Origin: Bowdeniella nasicola
Lineage (GTDB): Bacteria > Actinomycetota > Actinomycetes > Actinomycetales > Actinomycetaceae
Direction of reading: 5' to 3'
Assembly: GCA_030537895.1 (NCBI GenBank)
Contig: JAUNVA010000004.1
Span: 9,113-73,112, forward strand
Length of the DNA: 64,000 nt
Each line of letters begins with the position of its first letter. Position 1 is the first letter of the stretch. A program made the translations under genes and the position numbers. This document shows, piece after piece, positions 25,143 to 33,591 of this stretch. A model generated the notes under the pieces. That model did not search any database. It was given only the letters and a program-made list of their open reading frames with translations, and had not been told where the DNA came from.

Positions 25143-25207
25143 CGAAGGTGTGCCTCAGGGTTTGGGGGGGCGAGGCCGAAGCCAAAGGTCTCGCATCGGT
25201 AACATTG

Positions 25208-25233
25208 TTAGCATAGCTCATTAGCCTTGCTAA
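25208..25233. promoter_or_regulatory. Probable MarR operator
   Basis: Inverted repeat TTAGCA...TGCTAA with inner AGC/AGC-type matches (9 of 11 arm positions), in an AT-richer stretch that stands out from its surroundings, upstream of the MarR gene. Assignment is by position and symmetry. Confidence 0.6.
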
Positions 25234-25332
25234 AGATATATGAGTTTCGCCATGTTGGCCACCCACTCTGCTGCACTCACATGTCCCGCCGCCCCAGCGT
25301 GGAGGCGCCCCAAGTATCGACGCGAGATCCTC

Positions 25333-25375
25333 ACACGGTCCTGCCCCCAGCATTTCGCTGGGGGCAGGACCGTGT
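25333..25375 (-). terminator. Strong hairpin after the NCS2 permease
   Basis: Perfect 19-bp stem with 5-base loop ATTTC (arms 25333-25351 and 25357-25375), 20 bases beyond the permease stop. No T-tract. Confidence 0.8.
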
Positions 25376-25394
25376 CAGGCAAATGTGGAGCGCG

Positions 25395-26861
25395 TTAGAC
25401 CCCGAGGAGACTCTGCACCGGGCCGAGCACAAAGTAGAGCATGAACAGGATCGAGGTGATCCACATAAGCGGGTGGATACGCCGGGTCCTGCCGAGTGCG
25501 ATCTCGATCACGAGATAGGCCACGAAACCGGCGCCGATCCCCACGGTGATGGAGTAGGCGAACGGCATGAGCGCGATCGTGAGGAAGGACGGGATGGCGA
25601 TTTCGGGGCGATGCCATTCGATGTCGGTCACCTGCGTCATCATGAGGAAGCCCACGGCTACCAGTGCCGTGGATGCCGCCTCGGTAGGCACGAGCTCGAC
25701 GAGCGGAGCCAGGAAGATCGACAGCAGGAAGAGCACGCCGGTGACCACGGAGGCCAGACCGGTGCGCGCCCCTTCACCGACCCCCGCCGAGGATTCGACA
25801 TAGCTCGTGGCGGACGAGACACCGCCCATGCCACCGGCAACGGCCGCGAGCGAATCCACCACGAGGATCTGGCGGGTCTTGGGCGGGGTGGAGTGTTCGT
25901 CGAGCAGGCCCGCCTCGGCGCCGATCGCGACCATGGTGCCCATGGTGTCGAAGAAGTCGGCCAGCATCAGGGAGAACACAAGTAGCAACACGGCGAGCAC
26001 GCCGATCTTGCCGAAGGCCCCAAAAAGGTCAAACTGACCGAGGGTGGAGAAGTCCGGCAGGGAGACGGGCACGCCGTCAAGCTGGGGTACGGTAAGGCCC
26101 CAACCGGTGGGGTTCTCCTCGCTCTTCGGACCGAGCTGGGCGAAGGTCTGAATGATGAGGCCGAGGATGGTCGAGGACAGAATGCCGACGAGGATCGCGC
26201 CGCGGACCTTGCGGACCATGAGCACAATCGTGACGAACAGGCCCACGACGAACACGAGCGCCGGCCATCCGGCGAGTGAGCCGTTAATGCCGAGCTGCAG
26301 TGGCGTGCCGCCGGGCCGCACGATGCCGGCGTTCACCAGGCCGACGAGAGCGATGAACAGGCCGATACCGACCGAGATGGCGACCTTCATCTGGCTCGGG
26401 ACCGCCCGGAACACGGCTTCCCGGAAGCCGGTGAGGACGAGCACCAAAATGATGATGCCTTCCCAGACGATGAGGCCCATCGCCTCCGCCCAGGTCAGGC
26501 CGGAGCCGAGGACGAGGGTGAAGGCCACCATGGCGTTCAGCCCCATACCGGAGGCAAGAGCCAGGGGGAAGTTAGCGACCACACCCATGAGGATCGTCAG
26601 GACACCGGCAATGAGAGCCGTACCTGCAGCAATCGCGGGGATGTTCGCTTCGGAGCCGCCCCCGAGGAAGCCGCCCGAGGAATCCTCGAGGGAGAGAATC
26701 AGCGGGTTCAAGACGAGGATGTAGGACATCGCGAAGAAGGTCACGAGCCCTCCTCGCAGTTCGCGCCCGATGGTCGAGCCGCGTTCAGTAATGGCGAAGA
26801 ATGAATCGAGTCGGTTCAAGGGTCTGTGCGCAGACTGGTGAGTAGCGTTCACGCACGACAT
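25395..26861 (-). CDS. NCS2/AzgA-type purine permease
   Basis: 488 residues with about 12-14 membrane helices. AzgA/PbuG-type landmarks: RELRGGLVTFFAMSYILVLNP near the N-terminus, GMGLNAMVAFT, and LMLADFFDTMGTMVAIGAEAG in the middle. The family imports hypoxanthine, guanine or adenine by proton symport. No purine riboswitch was seen upstream. Divergent from the 2-hydroxyacid dehydrogenase gene. Confidence 0.92.
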   Translation of the reverse strand: MSCVNATHQSAHRPLNRLDSFFAITERGSTIGRELRGGLVTFFAMSYILVLNPLILSLEDSSGGFLGGGSEANIPAIAAGTALIAGVLTILMGVVANFPLALASGMGLNAMVAFTLVLGSGLTWAEAMGLIVWEGIIILVLVLTGFREAVFRAVPSQMKVAISVGIGLFIALVGLVNAGIVRPGGTPLQLGINGSLAGWPALVFVVGLFVTIVLMVRKVRGAILVGILSSTILGLIIQTFAQLGPKSEENPTGWGLTVPQLDGVPVSLPDFSTLGQFDLFGAFGKIGVLAVLLLVFSLMLADFFDTMGTMVAIGAEAGLLDEHSTPPKTRQILVVDSLAAVAGGMGGVSSATSYVESSAGVGEGARTGLASVVTGVLFLLSIFLAPLVELVPTEAASTALVAVGFLMMTQVTDIEWHRPEIAIPSFLTIALMPFAYSITVGIGAGFVAYLVIEIALGRTRRIHPLMWITSILFMLYFVLGPVQSLLGV

Positions 26862-26930
26862 AATCCCATATACGACGCCACATTCGGCACCTCCGCATCA
26901 CCCAATGGACGCTCCGCCCGAAAGGTAGTC

Positions 26931-27875
26931 ATGAAGATTCTCATTCCCGACGACGTCGCCCTCCGCCTCGACCTGCCCGAACACGACCTCATCTGGTACA
27001 CCTTCGGTGAACCGATCCCGCCCGAGCACCGCGACGCCGAAGCACTCGTCGCCTGGGGTTTTGGGCACGGCTGGCTAAGCGAAACCCTGCCGACCCTAAA
27101 AAATTTGCGCTGGATCCAGACGCTCGCGGCCGGCCCGGACGCGCTCCTTGCCGCCGGGGTTCGTGAGGGAATCGAAATCACGACGGGACGCGGATTCCAC
27201 GATAAGACTGTGGCGGAACACACGCTCGCGTTGACGCTAGCGCTGCTCCGCCGACTGCCGGAGTGTGCAGCGGCGCAACGCGAGCACCGCTGGGCAAGCG
27301 AAATCGGTGGATCACAACCGCTGCACCCCGAGGACGCCGTCACCACGCTGCTCGATGCGCGGGTCACCGTGTGGGGGTTCGGCGCGATCGGCACCGCGAT
27401 AGCTCAGCTGCTCTCCGCGTTCGGTGCGCGCGTGACCGGCGTGGCACGCAGTGCTGGCACTCGCTCGGGCTTCGATGTGGTCGCCGAGGGTGACGTGGAC
27501 TCGATCCTTCCGACGACCGACGTTCTCATCATGATCCTGCCGACCGGCGACGGCACGGCGAACGCCCTCAACGCGACACGCCTGGCGCTCCTGCCGCCCC
27601 ACGCTTATGTCGTGAACGTGGGGCGAGCCTCCACCTGGGATGAGGACGCGGTCCTCGAGGCGCTCCGCGCGGGCCGCCTCGCGGGCGGCGCGACCGACGT
27701 CGTGCACCGCGAGCCCCTCGATGCGGACTCGGCGCTGTGGGATGCCCCGAACTTCCTCATCACGCCACATTCGGCCGGCGGACGCCCGGTGCACCCGGAG
27801 CCCACGATTGAGACGAACGCGCGCGCGATGGCGCGCGGCAAGGTGGAAGAGCTCATCAACCGCGTTGACCGCTAG
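26931..27875 (+). CDS. D-2-hydroxyacid dehydrogenase family protein
   Basis: 314 residues from ATG 26931, with GAAAGG ahead. The NAD(P)-binding motif VWGFGAIGTAIAQLL lies near residue 145. The catalytic triad positions are seen as Arg in NVGRASTWDE, Glu in HREPLDADSALW and His in ITPHSAGGRP. The N-terminal substrate domain resembles glyoxylate/hydroxypyruvate reductases. The specific substrate cannot be told. Confidence 0.9.
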   Translation: MKILIPDDVALRLDLPEHDLIWYTFGEPIPPEHRDAEALVAWGFGHGWLSETLPTLKNLRWIQTLAAGPDALLAAGVREGIEITTGRGFHDKTVAEHTLALTLALLRRLPECAAAQREHRWASEIGGSQPLHPEDAVTTLLDARVTVWGFGAIGTAIAQLLSAFGARVTGVARSAGTRSGFDVVAEGDVDSILPTTDVLIMILPTGDGTANALNATRLALLPPHAYVVNVGRASTWDEDAVLEALRAGRLAGGATDVVHREPLDADSALWDAPNFLITPHSAGGRPVHPEPTIETNARAMARGKVEELINRVDR

Positions 27876-27928
27876 CGCGCTCACCGGCGCCCCTGAGCTC
27901 CGGCTCCGCACGGAGGGGTGACGAGCCA

Positions 27929-27953
27929 CCGCTCACCACGGGGGTGAGAGCGG
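27929..27953. terminator. Hairpin between convergent genes
   Basis: CCGCTCACC and GGTGAGAGCGG form a stem with one bulged A and a 5-base loop, between the dehydrogenase (+) and the DUF3027 gene (-). No T-tract. Confidence 0.6.
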
Positions 27954-27969
27954 GACGCCCGAGTCGTCT

Positions 27970-28731
27970 CTAGGCCTGGATGATCTCAAGGTCGAGCTCG
28001 TCGATGACGGGCTCTGATTGTTCCCACTCGTGGGACGGGTGTGAGATATCGGTCTCGGAGTGGGCGCCGCAGCCGTGATCGAAGGAGACGACGCGGCCGT
28101 CGTCGACCGACCATTCGTTTGCGCACACGCCGAACATGGTGCGGGCAGAGCCCGCCAATTTGATGAGGAACCCGCAGCTGCGGCACTCCTCGGTAGCGCG
28201 GCGCGCGGCGGGCGTGTGGGGTCCGTGGTCGCCCGCATACCAGCGCTCCGTGGCCTGTCTCAGGCCCTCCCGGGAAAGCACACGCGTGCGGCCAAGCCCC
28301 ATCTCGTCGATTTCGAGCTGGTCGGCCTCGTCGCCATCCTGGGCCTCGTACTGCTGGACGAGGCGCTCGTCGTCGGCGATGTAGGGCAGCGTATCGGTAG
28401 GGCCGACGTCGGAGGGGCGCAGCCGCTCCGCCCACGGTACCCAGCGGGGGGCAAGCAGGGCGTCCTCGCCGGGCAGGAGCGTCACCTCACACACGGTGGG
28501 GATGCGACCGCGCGGCACCCGCGCCAGGACGACCGCCCAGTACCACCCACGGTAGCCCGGGTCCGTACAGGTGAAGCTGTGGGTCCCGAGCCGTTCGTCA
28601 TCCAGGGTAAAGCTGAGGTGCTCACCCACACGGGCAGAGCCCCCCACCGCGAGGGCGGCCTCCTCAGCAATCTTCTGGGCGTTATCCCCAGACAGAACGT
28701 TATCGGGACGTAACCGCTTCTTGTGTGCCAT
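27970..28731 (-). CDS. DUF3027 protein
   Basis: 253 residues. Matches the actinobacterial DUF3027 pattern: the central DPGYRGWYWAVVLARVP, then LLPGEDALLAPRWVPWAERLRPSD. A C-terminal zinc-like CRSCGFL...CGAH segment is followed by EWEQSEPVIDELDLEI. Function is unknown in the family. It starts 9 bases after the cold-shock gene stop and is presumably co-transcribed with it. Confidence 0.88.
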   Translation of the reverse strand: MAHKKRLRPDNVLSGDNAQKIAEEAALAVGGSARVGEHLSFTLDDERLGTHSFTCTDPGYRGWYWAVVLARVPRGRIPTVCEVTLLPGEDALLAPRWVPWAERLRPSDVGPTDTLPYIADDERLVQQYEAQDGDEADQLEIDEMGLGRTRVLSREGLRQATERWYAGDHGPHTPAARRATEECRSCGFLIKLAGSARTMFGVCANEWSVDDGRVVSFDHGCGAHSETDISHPSHEWEQSEPVIDELDLEIIQA

Positions 28732-28740
28732 CTGACCTGC

Positions 28741-29118
28741 CTATGCGTCGAAATCGTCGGCCACGGCACGCAGCACCTGCGCGATCTTGTGACCGTGTTC
28801 GGGGTAGCGGCCTCGGCGCAGCGCGTTCGAGGAGGCGTCGAGCATGCGGATCAGGTCCTCCACAATCGGCACCATTTCGCGAGGTTTGCGGCGCAGGTTG
28901 CGCGCCACCGACGGCGCGGGGGCAGCCAGTTCGACGAACATGGCCTGCGGGCCGCGACGCCCGTCGGCGATCGAGTATTCGAGCCGGGTTCCCGCGCGCA
29001 GGGAGGTCACCCCTTCGGGGAGCGCGTTCGCGTGCAGGAACACTTCAACGCCGTCGTCGCCGGTGACGAATCCGAATCCCTTCTCGGCGTCGAACCACTT
29101 CACTTTGCCACTGGGCAT
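28741..29118 (-). CDS. Cold-shock-domain protein with C-terminal extension
   Basis: 125 residues. An N-terminal cold-shock domain (about 1-65) has MPSGKVKWFDAEKGFGFV and the RNP2-like EVFLHANAL motif. A helical extension of about 60 residues (MVPIVEDLIRMLDASSNALRRG) follows, as in long actinobacterial Csp proteins. RNA/ssDNA binding is expected. GGAGGG precedes the ATG. Heads the operon with the DUF3027 gene. Confidence 0.93.
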   Translation of the reverse strand: MPSGKVKWFDAEKGFGFVTGDDGVEVFLHANALPEGVTSLRAGTRLEYSIADGRRGPQAMFVELAAPAPSVARNLRRKPREMVPIVEDLIRMLDASSNALRRGRYPEHGHKIAQVLRAVADDFDA

Positions 29119-29158
29119 GGTGCCCTCCTTCGCGCGCTCCGGTGCTTCACGTGCATGG

Positions 29159-29182
29159 CGCCCGCATGCGAGGGTGCGGGCG
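29159..29182 (-). terminator. Hairpin after the amidotransferase gene
   Basis: Perfect 8-bp stem CGCCCGCA/TGCGGGCG with 8-base loop, 7 bases past the amidotransferase stop. No T-tract. Confidence 0.6.
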
Positions 29183-29188
29183 TCTGTC

Positions 29189-29893
29189 CTATTCTACCGA
29201 GTTTGTCCCACATCCGCGCACTTGGATAGCGAAGGCACGTGCGATGGCGCTCCCACTCGCACGCACCTCATGAGCGACGGCCTCCAGGGCCGCGCGGATG
29301 GCCGCCGGGTCCATTCCGGCTCGGGTGGCGGCCCAGCGTTCGACGTCATCGGGTCCCACCTCGGGGTGGAACTGGACGCCGAGCGCGGAGCCGATGCGCA
29401 GGGCCTGTGGGTAGGTCGCGGAGGCCGCAAGCCAGCGAGCCCCCTCGGGCGGGCGCACGAGGGCGTCACCGTGCCAACTGGCGGTGAGAAAGCAGCCGGG
29501 TACGGCTCCCAGCACGGGGTCGCACTCCCCCTCCTCGGTGAGTCGCACCTCGATAGGGCCTGCCTCCAGGCCGCGCGCGTCCGCGACGGCGACCCTCCCA
29601 CCGAAGGCCACGCACAGCAGCTGGGCACCAAGGCAGATCCCAAGGGTCGGGATGTCGTGCTCAACAGCATCCCGCAGCAGTGCGCGCACCGCCGGCAGAT
29701 GTGGGTGTTCCGTGTCGGCGTAGGCGTTCGCGCCACCCCCCAGCACGATGAGGCCGTCACGCGCACGTTCCGGAATGGCCTCACGTATGCCATCCACAAT
29801 GTCGACGGCAAGGCCGGCGTCTCGCAGGTCGCGATGGAGATGTGAAAGTGGGGCGTCGTCGTCGAGCTGAATGACCGTCACGTGCGGGCGCAT
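29189..29893 (-). CDS. Class I glutamine amidotransferase-like protein
   Basis: 234 residues from ATG 29893 (the longer frame to 29953 has no support). Type 1 GATase: the nucleophile is Cys87 in TLGICLGAQLL and the catalytic His is in LGVQFHPEVG; an oxyanion loop VLGGGANAYAD comes earlier. It resembles stand-alone GMP-synthase-like amidotransferases. The acceptor is unknown. No ribosome site precedes the ATG; a TACGAT hexamer lies 6 bases upstream, so leaderless initiation is possible. Confidence 0.88.
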   Translation of the reverse strand: MRPHVTVIQLDDDAPLSHLHRDLRDAGLAVDIVDGIREAIPERARDGLIVLGGGANAYADTEHPHLPAVRALLRDAVEHDIPTLGICLGAQLLCVAFGGRVAVADARGLEAGPIEVRLTEEGECDPVLGAVPGCFLTASWHGDALVRPPEGARWLAASATYPQALRIGSALGVQFHPEVGPDDVERWAATRAGMDPAAIRAALEAVAHEVRASGSAIARAFAIQVRGCGTNSVE

Positions 29894-29987
29894 GAGGTGA
29901 TCGTAGCGGGCTACGCCGCACGCACCACAGCACGGCGGGCAGGGTGCACCCATGGTGCCCGTCGAGGCACCCTGTCATGATGGAGAA

Positions 29988-32033
29988 GTGAAGAAGTCGA
30001 CCACACGCACCCTGTGCGCGCTTACCCTTGCCGCCGTTTCCTGCGGCTTGGCGTCACCCACTCTGGCCGCACCGCGCGAGAACGTCGCCGCCCTCATGCG
30101 TGCCAACGCGACCGCTGCTCTGATCCGTCAGGCCGCTATCGGAGCCGAGACCCCAGAGCGGCTCGCCGAACGCCTCACCGACCATGCGGGAGTGCTCTCA
30201 CGCACGGACCGCAGCGCTATCGACGCCGCGATCGCCGAGCTTCGCGAGGATCACGGCGCGGATCTGTGGGTCGTGTTCGTCAACACGTTCGACGGGATGG
30301 ACCGCGCAACCTGGTCGCGACAGACCGCCGAAGCCTCCGCTCTTGGGGCGAACCAGTACCTCCTGTCGGTTGCCGTACAGGACCGCGAGTACTTCCTGGA
30401 CCGGCACGCCGAGGCAGAGGTGTCCTCGAGCCAGCTGGAATCCATCGCCCTCAACGACGTGCAACCCGCCCTCGCGAACGAGGACTGGGCGGGCGCGGCG
30501 GTCGCGGCGGCCGACGGCCTCGCCGACACACTCGACCCGGCATCGCCCATCCCCGGTCTGGCAGTCGGGGCCGTGATCGGCCTCGGGCTCGTCGGCGGGG
30601 GTCTCGTAGTCGCCCGCACACTGCACAAACGAAAGACACCCCACGCCCAGGACCTGCCGGGGCTGCGTAACGAAGCGGGATCGGCACTGGTCGACGTCGA
30701 CGACGCAATCCGCGGCGCCCGCGACGAACTCGGGTTCGCCGAGGCGGAATTCGGCGTCGATGCGACGCGCGAGTTCGCGACGGCGCTCACCGAAGCCGAG
30801 GCGCTACGCGACCGCGCGTTCCACACCCACCGGGACCTCGAGGAACGCCAGCGCCTGGGGACTCTCACCGAAGAAGACCAGATGGAGGGCTACCGTGAGA
30901 TCCTCCACCTCACCGACGACGCTAGCGGCCTCATCGAAGAGAACGTCGAAGAGTTCCAGACAATGCGTGACATGCAGTCACGAGTCGAATCGGTGCTGGA
31001 CGACTTGAGTGTGCGCCTTTCGGAAGTGCGTGCTCAAGTGGAGGGTGCTCGCTCCATCCTCACGACACTGCTGACGCGCTACCCGCGTGAGGCGCTGCAG
31101 TCCTTCGTCAACAATCCTGATCGCGCCCGCGCCTTCCTGGATACCGCCGCGGGGGCCATCGAGCAGGGGCGCGCGCGAGTCGCCGCCTCCGACCGGCAGA
31201 CGGCCGTTGTCCAGGCGCGCCTCGCGGATAGCGCCCTGGGCCAGGCAGCCGACCTGCTGGCCGCCGTCGCGCGAGCCGATGAGGAACTCGCCGATGCCCG
31301 CGAGCGGATCCCCGAGGCGATCCGTTCGCTCACCGCAGATCTGCGCGACGCCGATCGGCTCCTCGCTAGCACCACGGATCTGGCCGCCGAGCGGGAGGCG
31401 GCCCGAGCGGCGGTCGCGGCGGGCCGGGCCGCCCAGCAGGGTGGGGACCCGGTGGGGGCGCTCACGATGCTGACGAGCGCGGAGGACGCCATCGACCAGG
31501 CACTTTCCCCCTATCGGGAGAAAGCTGAGGCGCGGGAGCGAGCACAGCGCAACCTCGCCGAACGTCTCGAGCGCCTCGATGCCCAGTTGCGTTCCTTCGA
31601 GTCGCTCCTGCACACCAACCGCAGAATCGTCGGTGCCCAGGCGCGCAGCTTGTTCACGCACGCGATCGACTGCGCGGAAAAGGCCCATTCCTTGGCCGAG
31701 TCGGACCCCGTGGTGGCGATCCAGCACGCCACACGAGGCCTCCAACTCATGACGAGCGCCCACCAGGCCGCCCAAGGGGACCTCACGGTGGACCCCACCC
31801 GTTACCGCCGCGGCGCCGCCCCAACCGATGATCTCCTCGGAACGCTCATCGCCGGACAGGTGCTCGGTAATGTGCTGGGCGGCATGCACGGCCGCGGTGG
31901 GCGCGCCTCCGGAAGCTATGGCGGGGGCGGTTTCGGAGGCGGCGGCTTTGGCGGAGGCGGCGGGTTTCGGCGGCGGCACGGGAGGCCGTTTCTAGCCCGC
32001 CCTAGCCTCATATCCTTCAAGTCCCTACGATGA
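29988..32033 (+). CDS. TPM-domain membrane protein
   Basis: 681 residues from GTG 29988, which opens a normal signal peptide (KKSTTRTLCALTLAAVSCG...TLAAP). A TPM (Psb32/YgcG-like) domain follows (about 45-170, with DHGADLWVVFVNTFDGMDR), then one membrane helix (about 187-208). A long coiled-coil cytoplasmic region (about 215-600) leads to a Gly-rich tail. The reading frame ends RRRHGRPFLARPSLISFKSLR. One base fewer in the GGG at 31962-31964 would instead give the family-typical GGGTGGRF and stop at 31995, so a 1-base frameshift or sequencing error is suspected. The PspA-family gene follows 34 bases downstream. The pair is probably an envelope-stress module. Confidence 0.87.
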   Translation: MKKSTTRTLCALTLAAVSCGLASPTLAAPRENVAALMRANATAALIRQAAIGAETPERLAERLTDHAGVLSRTDRSAIDAAIAELREDHGADLWVVFVNTFDGMDRATWSRQTAEASALGANQYLLSVAVQDREYFLDRHAEAEVSSSQLESIALNDVQPALANEDWAGAAVAAADGLADTLDPASPIPGLAVGAVIGLGLVGGGLVVARTLHKRKTPHAQDLPGLRNEAGSALVDVDDAIRGARDELGFAEAEFGVDATREFATALTEAEALRDRAFHTHRDLEERQRLGTLTEEDQMEGYREILHLTDDASGLIEENVEEFQTMRDMQSRVESVLDDLSVRLSEVRAQVEGARSILTTLLTRYPREALQSFVNNPDRARAFLDTAAGAIEQGRARVAASDRQTAVVQARLADSALGQAADLLAAVARADEELADARERIPEAIRSLTADLRDADRLLASTTDLAAEREAARAAVAAGRAAQQGGDPVGALTMLTSAEDAIDQALSPYREKAEARERAQRNLAERLERLDAQLRSFESLLHTNRRIVGAQARSLFTHAIDCAEKAHSLAESDPVVAIQHATRGLQLMTSAHQAAQGDLTVDPTRYRRGAAPTDDLLGTLIAGQVLGNVLGGMHGRGGRASGSYGGGGFGGGGFGGGGGFRRRHGRPFLARPSLISFKSLR

Positions 32034-32067
32034 CAACAACCCCCACTCGCCACCCGAAAGGACCATC

Positions 32068-32898
32068 ATGGCGGAAAAGCAGACCATCCTCGGTCGCATT
32101 GCCCAACTGACCCGAGCGAACATCAACGCGCTCCTCGATCGCGCCGAGGATCCAGAAAAGATGCTCGACCAGCTCGTCCGCGACTACACGAACTCCATCC
32201 GGGAGGCAGAGGAGGCCGTCTCGATCACGATCGGCAACCTGCGTCTCGCGGAAAAGGACCTAGAGGCAGATAAGGCGCAGGTTCGCGACTGGGGGAACAA
32301 GGCCCGCGCAGCCGCCGCAAAGGCCGAACAGATGCGCGCTGCCGGCGACGAGGAAGGCGCGACCCGATTCGACAAACTCGCCCGGATCGCGCTCACCAAG
32401 CAGATCAATGCCGAGAAGGATGTCGCCTCCGCCGAGCCGATGATCCGCCAGCAAAACGAGGTCGTCGACAAGCTGAAGGATGGCCTTTCCACGATGCGGT
32501 TGAAGCTCGATGAGCTGCGTTCCACGCGGGACCAGCTCATCGCGCGCCAGAAGACTGCCGATGCCCAATCACGCGTCGCAGAGGCGATCTCTTCGATCAA
32601 CGTCCTCGACCCCACCACCGAGATCTCTCGGTTCGAGGATCAGGTCCGGCAGGCCGAGGCGCGGGTCGCCGGCCAGCAGGAGATCGCGGGGGATTCTCTG
32701 GAGGCCCAGTTCGCGGAGCTCGAGGATCACTCCACGAACACCGAGATTGAGGCCCGTCTCGCGGCCTTGCGCCACGAGGCTGCGCCGCAGATCACTCCCG
32801 ATCAGGAGGCCGAAATCGAAGAAGATGACGACTTGGATCAGGAGGTCGCCGACCTCGCCCAGCGTGACAGCGACCACGAATACGGCGAAAGCAACTAG
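32068..32898 (+). CDS. PspA/IM30-family protein
   Basis: 276 residues, almost wholly coiled coil. The N-terminal amphipathic helix and ALLDRAEDPEKMLDQLVRDY match PspA/IM30/Vipp1, which polymerise on stressed membranes. The C-terminus is acidic (EEDDDLDQEV). GAAAGGA lies ahead of the start. Downstream partner of the TPM-domain gene. A strong terminator follows. Confidence 0.93.
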   Translation: MAEKQTILGRIAQLTRANINALLDRAEDPEKMLDQLVRDYTNSIREAEEAVSITIGNLRLAEKDLEADKAQVRDWGNKARAAAAKAEQMRAAGDEEGATRFDKLARIALTKQINAEKDVASAEPMIRQQNEVVDKLKDGLSTMRLKLDELRSTRDQLIARQKTADAQSRVAEAISSINVLDPTTEISRFEDQVRQAEARVAGQQEIAGDSLEAQFAELEDHSTNTEIEARLAALRHEAAPQITPDQEAEIEEDDDLDQEVADLAQRDSDHEYGESN

Positions 32899-32910
32899 CT
32901 CTCGCGTCAA

Positions 32911-32947
32911 GCCAACGGCCCTCCGCACCGCGCGGAGGGCCGTTGGC
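32911..32947 (+). terminator. Terminator after pspA-like gene
   Basis: Perfect 16-bp stem (GCCAACGGCCCTCCGC and complement) with 5-base loop, 13 bases past the stop. No T-tract. Confidence 0.8.
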
Positions 32948-32984
32948 CTATCGCCGGCCGGCGCGAGGCGACTAGGCTTAAGTC

Positions 32985-33551
32985 ATGTCTAATAGCGAAA
33001 CCACCTATCTGCTTATTGACGGCGAGAACATTGACGCCACCCTCGGGATGTCCGTCCTGAACCGGCGGCCCCACCCCGAGGAGCGCCCCCGTTGGGACCG
33101 CATCCTCACCTACGCGGAAGACATCTTCGGCCGTGACACCCGAGCCCTGTTCTTCTTGAACGCCACCTCGGGCCAGTTGCCCATCAGCTTCGTGCAGGCA
33201 CTGATTGCGATGGATTACCGGCCCGTCCCCCTCGCGGGCGTCGGATCGGAGAAGGTCGTCGACATCGGTATCCAGCAGACGCTTGAGGCGTTGAACGAGC
33301 GCGGCCCTGCCCACGTCTTGCTGGCCTCCCACGACGGCGACTTCATCCCGCAGGTCGCCGACCTGCTGCGCAACGGGTCCCGCGTCGGTGTCGTGTGCTT
33401 CCGCGAGTTCTTGAACGTCGAGCTCGCGGCGCTCTCGGAGGAGGGCCTCGAGATCTTCGACCTCGAGTCGCAGGTCAACGCCTTCCAAGTCGCTCTGCCG
33501 CGCGTACGCATCATCCCGCTCGCCGATTTCGATCCAACCGAGTTCATCTAG
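32985..33551 (+). CDS. NYN/LabA-like domain protein
   Basis: 188 residues. PIN-like NYN nuclease fold with the acidic residues in LLIDGENID, KVVDIGIQQ and LASHDGDFIPQ, which would bind metal. Family members are RNases or RNA-binding proteins. No operon partner is clear; the amidohydrolase start is 41 bases downstream. Confidence 0.88.
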   Translation: MSNSETTYLLIDGENIDATLGMSVLNRRPHPEERPRWDRILTYAEDIFGRDTRALFFLNATSGQLPISFVQALIAMDYRPVPLAGVGSEKVVDIGIQQTLEALNERGPAHVLLASHDGDFIPQVADLLRNGSRVGVVCFREFLNVELAALSEEGLEIFDLESQVNAFQVALPRVRIIPLADFDPTEFI

Positions 33552-33591
33552 CCCCCAACTCGCAGCACCGCCGCTGCCAAGGAGTGTCACC

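Noticed and set aside
25208..25233. IdeR box upstream of the MarR gene
   Set aside because: It begins TTAG and ends CTAA, but the inner bases do not match the 19-bp IdeR pattern and the arms are too far apart. A MarR operator fits better.
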